NCBI GenBank assembly: GCA_029262375.1
Contig: JAJCZM010000019.1
Span: forward strand, 1-64,000
DNA: 64,000 bases
Direction of reading: 5' to 3'
DNA from: Deltaproteobacteria bacterium
GTDB taxonomy: Bacteria; Desulfobacterota; Binatia; UBA1149; SPBQ01
The stretch's first letter is position 1; the number at the start of each line of letters is the position of its first letter. The translations under genes were made by a program, and so were the position numbers. Below are positions 21,297 through 30,527 of the stretch, one piece after another. The notes under the pieces are model-generated. The model was not told the DNA's origin, did no database searches, and saw only the letters and a list, made by a program, of their open reading frames with translations.

Positions 21297-21321
21297 CACA
21301 CGCGCGTTTCTCGCGAGCTGC

Positions 21322-23277
21322 CTAGTCGCGAAGCGCGTACGCGATCAGAGCGTCGCCGGGCTGCGACCAGCCATGCCCACCCGCTGCCACGACGACCATC
21401 TGTTTATCGTCTGCGCTCAGCCGATAGGTCGCAGGCGTCGCGCTTGCCGTGTACGGAATCCGTCGTCGCCACACTTCCTGCCCGTTTCGCGCGTCGAACG
21501 CGCGGAAGAACTTGTCGGTGGTCGCGCCAATGAAAACCAGGCCGCCGGCCGTAACGACCGAGCCTCCCAGGTTGGGCGCACCGAGGTCGAGCCACATCGG
21601 CCAAGGTGCTTGGTCGCGCGTCGTCCCTAGGTTGCTGCGCCACAACGTCTTTCCGGTGGCCAGATCGACCGCGGTCAACGTTCCCCACGGCGGTGGATTG
21701 CACGGTGCTCCCGCGCTGGAGAGGAGCGGAGAACGTTTCACGCCATACGGCGTGCCCTTCATTGGATAGAGTTCTTCCGGATACACCGCGGAGTCGGCGT
21801 CGAGTGCGTCGAACTCCTCTCTGGGAATCAGCGTCACCACGGCCGCCGAATGCATCTGGTTGACGAACATGACGCCGGCCATGGGATCGATCGACACGCC
21901 GCCCCAGTTCGGGCCTCCCGCAGAGCCCGGATACTGCAGTGTGCCGGTGAGACTCGGCGGCGTGAACAATCCGTCGTTGCGCAGCGCGGCGATGCGGTCT
22001 TTGCAATCGGCCGTATCGAACGGGTGGAAGCCGAAAGCGTCGTCGATATCCAAGCGCGCCGGATGAAGCGACGGTGGATGCGTCGGGAACGGCTGAGTGC
22101 GAGAGAGTTGTTCGCCGGCAACGCCGTCGCCCGGCACGATTCTCTCTTCGATCGGGTAGAGCGGCTCTCCAGTCGTACTGTCGAGTAGGAAAACGTGCCC
22201 CATCTTCGTCGGCTGTGCGAGTGCGGGCCTACCGCCACCAACCCCAGCGTGGCTGAACAGACTGGGTGGCGTCGGAACATCGTAGTCCCAGACGTCATGA
22301 TGAACCGTCTGGAAGTACCAGCGCACGGTTCCATCCGCGGCGTCGAGTGCGACGACCGAACTGCCGTAGTGGTCGATACCATCGCGCTCGCCACCGAATA
22401 GGTCGGGCGACGGGTTGCCAGTGGGCACGTAGACGATGCCGCGCTCGGCATCCGCCGACAAGGGCGCCCACACATTCGGCGTTCCAGCCGCATAGCGACG
22501 TCCGTCTTCGGGCGCGCTCGCGCCGGGTGCGACGGGATCCCAAGCCCATCGCAGTGCACCGCTGCGTACGTCGAAAGCACGAACCACCCCGCCCGGTGCA
22601 TCCACGCGCACGTTGTCGGCGACGAGCGCACCGACGACCACAACGTCGTCGATCACCAGCGGTGCCGAGGTCGGGTAGTACTCCCACTCTTCATGTGCGC
22701 CCAAGCCTTCACGCAAGGGCACGCGGCCGTTCTTTCCGAAGTCGGCGCACGGCAATCCGGTGCGCGCGTCGAGCGCAATGAGCTCCGCATCGCGCGTCCC
22801 CGTGAAGATTCGTGCGCGACAAGTTCCTTGCAATGCCGGCTTCGTGTCCGACCAATGCGCGACACCGCGACACGTCAGCGGATAGGGCCCGGGCCCGGAC
22901 TTCGCAGCCAGTTCGGGATCGAACTTCCACAACTCCCGGCCGGTGCGCGGGTCGAGCGAGATCACTCGGTTGAATGCGGTGCAAAAGTACAACCGCTCAT
23001 CGACTACGATCGGAGTTGCTTGAAACGAGGTTCGTTTGTACTCCCCTCTTCCGTCGGCGGCATCGCCGTGTCGGTACTCCCAGGCGACGTCCAGCCGCGC
23101 CACATTCTCGGGGGTAATCTGATCGAGAGGCGAGTACCGTTGTGCCCCCTTGTCGCCGCCGTACTCCGGCCACTCGGCTGTCGGACCATCCATATCGAGC
23201 GGAAGCGCGCGCGGTGCGTACTCGCACCCGCACACCAGTGCGGCCAAAACAGCCGCCGCAAAGATCTCGCGACGCAT
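21322..23277 (-). CDS. PQQ-dependent dehydrogenase, membrane glucose-dehydrogenase-like
   Basis: From ATG 23277 (GGGAGGAATT upstream) the protein has 651 residues. Its N-terminal export signal (AAAVLAALVCGC) carries a possible lipobox Cys18. Eight propeller blades follow, opening with EWPEYGGDKGAQRYSPLDQI. The sequence TVHHDVWDYDVPTPP carries the catalytic Asp, and APCNPPPWGTLTAVDL is typical of the glucose/shikimate/glycerol dehydrogenase branch. There is no CxxCH haem site, so electrons must go to a quinone or separate cytochrome. The Asp after WDY is usual in this branch and is not evidence of lanthanide use. It lies 26 bases downstream of the LLM oxidoreductase gene. Confidence 0.88.
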   Translation of the reverse strand: MRREIFAAAVLAALVCGCEYAPRALPLDMDGPTAEWPEYGGDKGAQRYSPLDQITPENVARLDVAWEYRHGDAADGRGEYKRTSFQATPIVVDERLYFCTAFNRVISLDPRTGRELWKFDPELAAKSGPGPYPLTCRGVAHWSDTKPALQGTCRARIFTGTRDAELIALDARTGLPCADFGKNGRVPLREGLGAHEEWEYYPTSAPLVIDDVVVVGALVADNVRVDAPGGVVRAFDVRSGALRWAWDPVAPGASAPEDGRRYAAGTPNVWAPLSADAERGIVYVPTGNPSPDLFGGERDGIDHYGSSVVALDAADGTVRWYFQTVHHDVWDYDVPTPPSLFSHAGVGGGRPALAQPTKMGHVFLLDSTTGEPLYPIEERIVPGDGVAGEQLSRTQPFPTHPPSLHPARLDIDDAFGFHPFDTADCKDRIAALRNDGLFTPPSLTGTLQYPGSAGGPNWGGVSIDPMAGVMFVNQMHSAAVVTLIPREEFDALDADSAVYPEELYPMKGTPYGVKRSPLLSSAGAPCNPPPWGTLTAVDLATGKTLWRSNLGTTRDQAPWPMWLDLGAPNLGGSVVTAGGLVFIGATTDKFFRAFDARNGQEVWRRRIPYTASATPATYRLSADDKQMVVVAAGGHGWSQPGDALIAYALRD

Positions 23278-23303
23278 AATTCCTCCCTGTGACGAATGCC
23301 CGA

Positions 23304-24176
23304 TCAAGGCGTGAGCGGGACGATGAAATTCTCGGCGAACAGCTCGAGCACGCGCCGCTTGTCGTCAAGGCTCGAGGCCGGACCGAGCGCGTAGTTGAAT
23401 GGATAGGAAACTGTCGAATCGACGCCCGCGTCCTGCATGCGCTTGAACAGATCGAGATCCGGCGCCGCGGCCAACGGTACGAAATTCTCGAAGGCGCGAT
23501 CGTCGCGCCCGTACTCGCTGCGAAGCAATCCGATGCGCTCGAGTAGACCAGGAACGTCTTCCGGTGCGCTCCCCGGCCCGATCCAGCCGTCGCCGACTCG
23601 AGCGGCTCTACGTAACGCCGGCGCGCTGGCCCCGCCGATGTAGATCGGAACGGGGCGGCTCGGCTGTGGCTGCATCGCGAGCGCGTCGAAGTCGAAATGC
23701 GCTCCGTGGTACTCGACTTCTCCGTCCGTCCATAGCCGACGCATTACTTCCAGCATCTCGTCGTAACGCCGCCCGCGTTGCTTGAACTCGATACCGAGTG
23801 TTTCGAACTCCTCTTTCATCCATCCCGATCCGACGCCGAGCGCGAAGCGATTGTTGCTCAATATCGCAAGAGTCGCGCACTGCTTGGCGACCTCGAGTGG
23901 GTGCCTGAGCGGCAGAATGTAAACGATCGTCGAGAAGCGCAGGCGGGTGGTCACGGACGCCATCGCCGCAATCGTCAGTAGGGCATCCGGGAACGGAGTT
24001 TCGGCTGTGAATACCGGCACACCGTCTTCGGAATACGGGTACGAGGATTCGAGCGTTTTCGGAAAAAAGAGATGGTCCGACATCAGCACGCCGTCGAAGC
24101 CGACTTCCTCAGCGATGCGAGCGAGCGCGACGAGCTGATCCGGCTCGGCGAACGATAGCGATTGCCAGAACTTCAC
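23304..24176 (-). CDS. LLM-class (F420/flavin) oxidoreductase
   Basis: The frame is open much further upstream, but homology begins at VKFWQSLSFAEPDQ, so the GTG at 24176 is taken as start, giving 290 residues. It is a luciferase-like TIM barrel, with DGVLMSDHLFFP, RLRFSTIVYILPLRHPLEVAK, the loop FALGVGSGWMKEEFE and PVPIYIGGASAPALRRAAR. The family uses F420 or FMN; which one cannot be read from the sequence. It lies 82 bases after the acyl-CoA synthetase and 26 before the PQQ gene, so it is central to that operon. Confidence 0.85.
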   Translation of the reverse strand: MKFWQSLSFAEPDQLVALARIAEEVGFDGVLMSDHLFFPKTLESSYPYSEDGVPVFTAETPFPDALLTIAAMASVTTRLRFSTIVYILPLRHPLEVAKQCATLAILSNNRFALGVGSGWMKEEFETLGIEFKQRGRRYDEMLEVMRRLWTDGEVEYHGAHFDFDALAMQPQPSRPVPIYIGGASAPALRRAARVGDGWIGPGSAPEDVPGLLERIGLLRSEYGRDDRAFENFVPLAAAPDLDLFKRMQDAGVDSTVSYPFNYALGPASSLDDKRRVLELFAENFIVPLTP

Positions 24177-24258
24177 AGCAGCGCAGTCTATGGGAGCCTC
24201 GGGCACACGCCAAGAGATCGGGCCAGCGACCGACCCGCGACCAGAGGTAACGAATGGA

Positions 24259-26058
24259 TCAGAGTCTGACGTCGCCGCCGATGATGCGTTCGTAGAGCAC
24301 ACGATCGAGTGCAAGGTACGACCGCGCTGCATCATCTCGGAAGTACAGCGGCTCGGAAATGGCATCGGGGTCGAATCCCTCGCGCACCCTGTCGACTTTC
24401 CGGTACTTGAACGTGCCGGTCTTCTCGATCTCGGTTCGAATTCGAATGAAGAGTGGCCGTGCATGCTCCGGTAACACACCGGTAACGTGGTCATACAGCG
24501 CTCTCGCGTCGAAGCGCCCATTGACGACGACGGCGGACATGCCCGCACGTCCGTCACACCCGACGACCGGAACGCCGTAAGCGTTCGCTTCGAGAATACC
24601 GCCGAACGAGAGCAGTGCTTGGGCAACCTCCCCCGTGGAGACGGCCTGACCTTTCCAATGGAAGGTGTCGCCTATTCTGTCTACGAAATAGAAATAGCCC
24701 TCGGCGTCCCGACTCAGCAGATCACCGGTTCGATACCACTGGTCGCCGGACTCGAATACTCCACACAAGATCTGCGCGTCGTTCTCTTCCTCGTTCTTGT
24801 ACCCCTCGAAACGTCCCGCGAGACTGTCTTCATCGGTCCCGATTCTCGCAATCGCCTCGCCAGGCTCTCCGGCGTCGCAGCGCACGCAGAAACCGTCGTC
24901 GCCACGCATCGGCTCCCCTTCGTCATGGTCGTACTTCACCAGTTCGACCGGGAACTGCTTCTTGAGAAACGGCGGCACGCGCCCTACGGCGCCCACCTTG
25001 TTATCCATGTTGACCAACGAAAAATTGGCCTCGGTCGTCGTGTAGAACTCGATGATTTGCCCGATCCCGAATCGGCGTTGAAACCTCTCCCATATATCTG
25101 CGCTCAGGCCATTACCGACGGCGCATCGCACGTTGTGGCGTCGATCGTACGCGTTCTCTGGGACAGCGAGAAGATAGCGACAGAGCTCGCCGATGTACTG
25201 GAAGACGGTAACCCCTCGCTCTCTGCAATCGCTCCAGAACCCCGTCGCCGAGAAGCGGTCCTGCAGAACGAGTGAAGCACCGGTGAGCAACGCCATCGAG
25301 ACCGCGATCACTCCGCCCGCCGAGTGATAAAGAGGCAGGACACAGTAGATCCGATCCTCCGCCGTGACCTTCGCAAGACAGGAGTACGCATAGCCCGTCT
25401 GAAGGAAACGATAGTGACTGTACTTGGCGGCCTTGGGATTGCCGGTGGTACCCGAAGTGTAGATGTAGAAGAGATTGTCGCCACTGTGCATCCCGTCGCG
25501 TACAGCGCGCGGCGGTCGCGCATCGGATGCTTCGAGGAAGTCGGGATCGAGCAATTCACAGCCACCGACGCGCGCGCCCATGCTATAGGCCGGGATAGCG
25601 GCGCCGAGATCGTGGCGTGCGCTCGCGAAGTTCTTGCCGCTCTCAGATCCGATGATCATCATTGTAGGATCTGCCGAGCTCAGTGCATGGACCAAAGGCG
25701 TACCAGTGAGGTGGGTGTTGATGAGCGCTATCTCCGCGCCGATCTTGGCCAAACCAATCCAGCTGAAGAGGTACTCGGGCCTATTGCGCATCATCAGCGC
25801 GACGACGTCGCCGCGCCCGATCCCCGCGTCGAGCGCCCAGTTCGCCAGTCGGTTGGCGGCCGACTCTACTTCTGCGTAACTGTACTCGTTACCCGCCCAG
25901 TGGACGGCGGTAGCGTCGGGATGTTCATCAACCCGAGACTCGAACAGATCCGCAACCGTATCGTCCCCCGAGGGGTGCACCCGCTCCATCGCATGTCTCG
26001 TCCGAGACAACAGGTATGCCGCCCGAACATCGCGACGAACGTTGGAAATGACAGCCAT
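24259..26058 (-). CDS. FATP-type long-chain acyl-CoA synthetase
   Basis: The 599-residue ANL adenylating enzyme shows the AMP/P-loop sequence YIYTSGTTGNPKAAKYSH, the A5-like FYTTTEANFSLVN, the hinge DQWYRTGDLLSRDAEGYFYF with DRIGDTFHWKGQ, and the late KTGTFKYRK lysine motif. The layout matches FadD6/FATP-like very-long-chain acyl-CoA synthetases. These activate fatty or isoprenoid acids during uptake. The usual FATP STNEVAE appears here as STGEVAQ. It heads a minus-strand run with LLM and PQQ genes, so activation of an acid from an oxidised substrate is plausible, but the pathway is inferred. Confidence 0.88.
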   Translation of the reverse strand: MAVISNVRRDVRAAYLLSRTRHAMERVHPSGDDTVADLFESRVDEHPDATAVHWAGNEYSYAEVESAANRLANWALDAGIGRGDVVALMMRNRPEYLFSWIGLAKIGAEIALINTHLTGTPLVHALSSADPTMMIIGSESGKNFASARHDLGAAIPAYSMGARVGGCELLDPDFLEASDARPPRAVRDGMHSGDNLFYIYTSGTTGNPKAAKYSHYRFLQTGYAYSCLAKVTAEDRIYCVLPLYHSAGGVIAVSMALLTGASLVLQDRFSATGFWSDCRERGVTVFQYIGELCRYLLAVPENAYDRRHNVRCAVGNGLSADIWERFQRRFGIGQIIEFYTTTEANFSLVNMDNKVGAVGRVPPFLKKQFPVELVKYDHDEGEPMRGDDGFCVRCDAGEPGEAIARIGTDEDSLAGRFEGYKNEEENDAQILCGVFESGDQWYRTGDLLSRDAEGYFYFVDRIGDTFHWKGQAVSTGEVAQALLSFGGILEANAYGVPVVGCDGRAGMSAVVVNGRFDARALYDHVTGVLPEHARPLFIRIRTEIEKTGTFKYRKVDRVREGFDPDAISEPLYFRDDAARSYLALDRVLYERIIGGDVRL

Positions 26059-26334
26059 AGCCCAATCGCGGGCCCCTACCGTGGTTGTTCAAGCATATTC
26101 CGAACCACGCAGAGGACCCCATCCCGGTTCCTCACTGCACGGCGCTACACACAGAACCGCTCGCACGAACTCTTGTAGAAACTCTCGATACTTGAGCATA
26201 CGCCGCGCATGCCGGCGTGCAACAGATATAGGGCACATGCGCCTGCCCCGATCATGCGAACGACCGGTGCCGATGCCGACACAGGGCTGCCGCTCACTGG
26301 GCACGTCGAGATGTGCCAGGACGCGTACGCAGAA

Positions 26335-26730
26335 TTATGTATCCAATGGTGCGTCCACGACGCTGACGTGCAGCGTAAGCCCTTCGACGGACTCGACGCG
26401 AACGCGCGTCCCTTTGGGAAGCTCACCGGTGTCGAGGTATCCTCGAGCGCGCCATCGTTCCCCGCCGAGCTTGATATAGCCGCTCGGCCCGAGCGGCTGG
26501 ATGACGATGCCTTCCCGTCCGAGCAACCGAGCCGGATCGCCGATCGGAGACGAGTCGTAGGCGTCCGCGACCAGGGGATACATCGCGACATCCTTCACGA
26601 TCCACGCCGTGAGCAACGCCACGCCGCCCCAAACCGGGAGTCCGGCGTACATACAGCCCATCCAGACGCCGGCCGCCACTACAGCGATCCCGGGCACCTG
26701 ATAGATCGCGTACCTACCCAGTCGAGTCAC
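26335..26730 (-). CDS. NfeD-like membrane protein
   Basis: From the GTG at 26730 (AGGA upstream) the protein has 131 residues; the open frame to 26886 adds only Arg-rich sequence. Two hydrophobic helices (YQVPGIAVVAAGVWMGCMYAG and VWGGVALLTAWIVKDVAM) come first. A small OB-fold domain follows, beginning LLGREGIVIQPLGPSGYIKL and ending in GTRVRVESVEGLTLHVSVV. That is the NfeD C-terminal arrangement, short form. NfeD partners usually with stomatin/SPFH proteins or a membrane protease; none is adjacent. Confidence 0.72.
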   Translation of the reverse strand: MTRLGRYAIYQVPGIAVVAAGVWMGCMYAGLPVWGGVALLTAWIVKDVAMYPLVADAYDSSPIGDPARLLGREGIVIQPLGPSGYIKLGGERWRARGYLDTGELPKGTRVRVESVEGLTLHVSVVDAPLDT

Positions 26731-26899
26731 GTCAGTAGTCCTAGCAGTCCGTAATCGGGGCAGAAATTGAAAAAAAGCATACTCTGAGAGCCGTCTGGGC
26801 TGAATAATCGCGCCGCCGACGCAGTCATACCTAGCACAATCGCGAGCGAGGCAGGCGAAACGCCCGTCCCAGGCACTCGCGGTCACAAGAGGAAAGGCA

Positions 26900-27352
26900 A
26901 TGACGTCTCAGGTGCTAAATACTTCCGACCCGCAGTCCCTACTCCCCGACCAGTATTTCTCGGGCGAGGCCCGTATGCCGGGCCTAGACGGCGAGCGCAG
27001 GCTGATGCTGGCCGTTCTCGAGGACGCTGTGATCGTATACCAGCGCTACGCGCTGTCGCGCGATCCGGAGAAACGTCAGGAATGTAACGAAGCACGCGAA
27101 TGGATCGGATCGCATGACACCACGTGGCCCTTTTCGTTCGACAATATCTGCAACGTGCTGGGCATCGATCCCGAATATATTCGCGCGGGTCTGCGTGCCC
27201 ACGACGTTCGCTCACGCAAGAGCGCGCTGCCCCAGCGCGAGCCTCGGATCATGCCGCTGCTCTCGCGCCGCAGCGTGAGAGCGGTCGACGTCTCGGTCGA
27301 AGAAACGATCGAGATAGACTCCAAACAGGACGACCTCCAAATCGCGTCCTGA
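26900..27352 (+). CDS. conserved hypothetical protein
   Basis: The 150-residue protein has no signal peptide. A central segment (RRLMLAVLEDAVIVYQRYAL, then EAREWIGSHDTTWPFSFDNI, CNVLGIDPEYIRAGL) resembles a hypothetical family often seen in deltaproteobacteria-type genomes, where it is commonly a short stand-alone protein. The W-PFSF...LGIDP-x-xIR pattern looks like a helical DNA- or protein-binding fold, but the function is unknown. AGAGGAAAGG precedes the ATG. The last 40 residues are acidic and probably disordered. Confidence 0.6.
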   Translation: MTSQVLNTSDPQSLLPDQYFSGEARMPGLDGERRLMLAVLEDAVIVYQRYALSRDPEKRQECNEAREWIGSHDTTWPFSFDNICNVLGIDPEYIRAGLRAHDVRSRKSALPQREPRIMPLLSRRSVRAVDVSVEETIEIDSKQDDLQIAS

Positions 27353-27488
27353 TCCGCTGCCGTGTTCCGGGTCGGTTGTCCCCCTCCATTCCGACCCGGG
27401 GCGCGGCGGCACGACTTCTGCTCCGGCCTTCTGCGATTGCCTTCTGCGCTTGCCAAAGCCCGCCGGCACTCCGTCCTGATCCCATCTT

Positions 27489-28121
27489 TCACGCGTCGAA
27501 ACGATCCCAAAACAGGCAGTCGTCAACAGACCGCCGAACGGGCTTCTTGTACGGGATCAAAGGCCAGCCGATCGGAATCAATGCGCAGCTAGGCTGCGAC
27601 TCCGGCAGGCCGAGATAACCGTCGATCTCTCTCGCGAACGCGAGATGCACACTGGTAATACAGGCGCCGAGCCCCACCGCGCGACAGGCAAGCAAGATGT
27701 TCTGGATCGCGGGATAGAGCGCCTGGTGTTGGGGCTGCCCGCGTCGCGTCCACCCTGCTACGAACAGATGAACCGGGACCTCTGCCAGCGTCTCCGCAAG
27801 ATGAATCGCCGACTCCATGCTGCGGCGACGGGCAGTCGAGAAGCCATCGGCGGCTTCCCGCGCAGGCGCGATGTAGTCATCGAAAGCACGTTTATAGCGT
27901 TGCGCGACCCACGCGCGGCGCTCGCGATCCGTCACCGCGATGAACGACCAGGGCTGCCGGTTGCCCCCGCTGGGCGCAAAAGTCCCGGCTTCCACAACCT
28001 TGCGGATCAGTTCCGCCGCGACAGGCTCCGCGCTGAATCGCCGTATCGCGCGGGTGGTTCGAATGCCTTCCAGCAGCCCGACCTCCTCGCCGATGGTCTC
28101 TATATCGATCTCTGGCCCCAT
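27489..28121 (-). CDS. nitroreductase family protein
   Basis: The protein has 210 residues from ATG 28121 (28172 is an alternative). The FMN-binding signature is present: [13 protein letters not shown] near residue 22, then [18 protein letters not shown], and the C-terminal [20 protein letters not shown] with [17 protein letters not shown]. It is an FMN-dependent NAD(P)H oxidoreductase of unknown substrate. It is divergent from rpoD and ends in a gap with no downstream partner on its strand. Confidence 0.85.
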   Translation of the reverse strand: MGPEIDIETIGEEVGLLEGIRTTRAIRRFSAEPVAAELIRKVVEAGTFAPSGGNRQPWSFIAVTDRERRAWVAQRYKRAFDDYIAPAREAADGFSTARRRSMESAIHLAETLAEVPVHLFVAGWTRRGQPQHQALYPAIQNILLACRAVGLGACITSVHLAFAREIDGYLGLPESQPSCALIPIGWPLIPYKKPVRRSVDDCLFWDRFDA

Positions 28122-28544
28122 TGTGCAGGCTTTGCCCGATGCCCCGGCCAATGTCACGACCCGGAGCGTCACCCCGACACCCCCACAGCACTATCCATGC
28201 GCTGTTCCTGGTCACCGTGGGCGGAAAACCATTGTTCTATCGCGCTGTTGCCGGATAGTCCCCCCAATCGAGCCCAGGGTGAGCGCGAGCCGCGCTCGAC
28301 CGCAGACTACCGCCTCGGGGCGACCGCCCCCCCTGTCTGGGTGGGTATATGCCCCGTCAGACGCAGTCCTCTCCCCCGCTCGGGAGGTCCGATCCGCACC
28401 CGACGTGCGCTCCGGGAACGTGTTCATTGCAATTGCGAGCGATCAATGGATCCAATTGAGTTGCGGGGTCTGCGCGCCGACCCCAGGGCCCTATGTGAGC
28501 ACTGGCTGCCACGGCTCTTCCCCCCAGACGCGCATGGAGTACGA
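28122..28544. other. intergenic upstream of rpoD
   Basis: This gap must contain the divergent promoters of the nitroreductase and rpoD. The rpoD frame stays open upstream through the whole gap and the antisense of the nitroreductase, but that extension has shadow composition. A small hairpin (GAGCGCG-AGC-CGCGCTC, 28281-28297) is the only distinct structure seen. Confidence 0.4.
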
Positions 28545-30449
28545 ATGGCACGACCGGCCAAAAAGAATGATGTAGCCTCTGCGATCGAGCAGCTGATGGA
28601 ACTCGGCCGCGAGAACGGCCATGTAACCTACGCCGACGTCGCACGGGTACTTCCGTCCGACGAAGTCGAGACCGAAGACATCAAAGAAGTCCTGAACGCC
28701 CTAGCCGAACAGGATATCGAGGTTCTACAGGCGCCCGCGACGGACGGCGCTGCGACCACCGACAGCGAAGAAACCGAAGAGGAAGAAGAAGCCGCAGACC
28801 CAGATGAGGCGTTCTTCGCGGTAGACGATGACGAGTGGTCCGGCAGCGACTCCCGAACCACCGACGATGCCGAGGCTCCGGATCCGGCCCGCCCGACGGC
28901 CAGTCCAGCGAAGCTCGCCGGCAACGAGCGCGACTACGCAGGTGACGTCACCGACCCGGTTCGCATGTACCTGCAGGAAATGGGCAGCGTCCCGCTACTC
29001 ACACGTGAGCAAGAAGTCGAGATCGCTAAAGAGATCGAGGCCGGCAACCACTGCGTTCGCGACTGCGTCTACGGCCTACCGATGTCTCTCTCGTACGTGC
29101 TAGGACTCGCCGATCGACTCAAGGCAGGCGACATCAATCCACAAGACCTCTTCGACGAGGAGAGCGACAGCGAAGGCGTCTCACGCGAAGGTCGTGCCGA
29201 GCAGCGAGTCAAGAAGTTCCTCAAGGACATGGGGACCCTGAAACGACTCGCGCGCACGTACAGAGAGAGCCTCCCGTCGAACCTTCCATCGCCGGACGAA
29301 GACGTGCCTGAAGGCGCCAATGCGCGCGCAAAGAAGATCCAGAAGTTCGTAGCCACACGGCAGCGTGTCGTCGAGCACCTCGTCCACATGAATCTCGCCG
29401 ACAAGCACATCGGCATCCTCGTGAAGAAACTCGACGAGGCGCGAACTCTGTGCCGCCCCGGCCTACGGATCGTGCGAAGGGCAGAGAAGAAGAGCGGACT
29501 GAGCGCCGCCGAGCTCGCCAAGAAACTCAGCGGACGAACCAAGGCGCCGGTGCGAAACGGCCGTGTAACCCTTGGCGACAGCAAACTGACGGCCCGCGCT
29601 GCCGAGAAGCTCGGCGAGGACATCGTCGCCGCCCGAGTCATGTTCAAGAACGTGGAGGCAGGTCTCGGTATGTCGGTCGATGACCTGGAATGGGTTCTCA
29701 AGCGCGTGAGCACCGGCGAGCAGCGTGCTCAGATTGCAACGCGCAAGCTCATTGAGGCCAATCTTCGACTCGTGGTCTCGATCGCCAAGCGCTATCGCAA
29801 CCGAGGCCTCGGCTTCTTGGATCTCATCCAAGAAGGCAACATCGGCCTCATGCGTGCCGTTCAGAAGTTTGAGTACCAGCGCGGCTACAAGTTCTCCACG
29901 TATGCGACCTGGTGGATTCGTCAGTCGGTAAGCCGCGCGGTTGCCGATCAGGCGCGAACGATTCGTATCCCGGTCCATATGACCGAAGCGATCAACCAAG
30001 TGCTGCGCACGTCGCGGTACCTGGTACAGACGCTCGGTCGTGAACCGACTCCGGAAGAGATTGCGGAGCAGATGGATCTCCCTGCGGCGAAAGTCCGCAA
30101 GATCCTGAAGATCGTCAAGGAGCCGGTGTCGTTGCAAACACCGATCGGTGACGACGAAGAGAACTCGCTCGGCGACATCGTCGAAGATCGCAAATCGATC
30201 TCCCCCACCGATGCGACCGATGCGCTCCGCTTGGAAGAAGCCGCGCGCAAAGTTCTATCGACGCTTACGCCACGTGAGGAAATCATCCTCCGCATGCGTT
30301 TCGGTATTGGCGAGAAGACGGACTATACGCTCGAAGAAGTTGGCGCGAAATTCGCGGTGACTCGCGAACGTATCCGGCAGATAGAGGCGAAAGCGCTTCG
30401 CAAGCTGCGCACTCCGCACCGCCAACCAAGCGTGGACTCGATCCCCTAG
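28545..30449 (+). CDS. rpoD: RNA polymerase primary sigma factor (sigma-70/RpoD)
   Basis: The protein has 634 residues, with ATG 28545 chosen because GGAG lies 7 bases upstream. Region 1.1 covers about 8-62, followed by a long acidic linker (about 72-118). Region 1.2 is [20 protein letters not shown] (137-156). A non-conserved region then leads to region 2 from about 400, with [20 protein letters not shown] and [19 protein letters not shown]. Region 3 holds [15 protein letters not shown]. Region 4 is the helix-turn-helix [20 protein letters not shown] and [11 protein letters not shown]. It is the housekeeping sigma factor. It ends in an intrinsic terminator. Confidence 0.97.
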   Translation: MARPAKKNDVASAIEQLMELGRENGHVTYADVARVLPSDEVETEDIKEVLNALAEQDIEVLQAPATDGAATTDSEETEEEEEAADPDEAFFAVDDDEWSGSDSRTTDDAEAPDPARPTASPAKLAGNERDYAGDVTDPVRMYLQEMGSVPLLTREQEVEIAKEIEAGNHCVRDCVYGLPMSLSYVLGLADRLKAGDINPQDLFDEESDSEGVSREGRAEQRVKKFLKDMGTLKRLARTYRESLPSNLPSPDEDVPEGANARAKKIQKFVATRQRVVEHLVHMNLADKHIGILVKKLDEARTLCRPGLRIVRRAEKKSGLSAAELAKKLSGRTKAPVRNGRVTLGDSKLTARAAEKLGEDIVAARVMFKNVEAGLGMSVDDLEWVLKRVSTGEQRAQIATRKLIEANLRLVVSIAKRYRNRGLGFLDLIQEGNIGLMRAVQKFEYQRGYKFSTYATWWIRQSVSRAVADQARTIRIPVHMTEAINQVLRTSRYLVQTLGREPTPEEIAEQMDLPAAKVRKILKIVKEPVSLQTPIGDDEENSLGDIVEDRKSISPTDATDALRLEEAARKVLSTLTPREEIILRMRFGIGEKTDYTLEEVGAKFAVTRERIRQIEAKALRKLRTPHRQPSVDSIP

Positions 30450-30471
30450 TCGATCAGTCCTGAATTCACAC

Positions 30472-30520
30472 CGCAACACGACGGCCCGGGCATCAGCCTG
30501 AGCCGCCGTGTTGCGTTTGT
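30472..30520 (+). terminator. rho-independent terminator of rpoD
   Basis: Arms CGCAACACGACGGC (30472-30485) and GCCGCCGTGTTGCG (30502-30515) pair over 14 bp with one mismatch. They are followed by TTTGT, 23 bases after the rpoD stop and just before the convergent exoprotein gene ends. Confidence 0.75.
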
Positions 30521-30527
30521 ATCAGCC

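Noticed and set aside
21322..23277. Lanthanide dependence of the second PQQ dehydrogenase, from WDYD
   Set aside because: In the glucose-dehydrogenase-like branch this Asp is common, so it does not carry the meaning it has in methanol/ethanol dehydrogenases.
25324..26178. 284-residue frame antisense to the acyl-CoA synthetase
   Set aside because: Shadow frame with no family resemblance; the sense strand has all ANL motifs.
27645..28544. 300-codon N-terminal extension of rpoD
   Set aside because: It crosses the antisense of a nitroreductase and the promoter gap. The sigma-70 N-terminus with an SD site begins at 28545.
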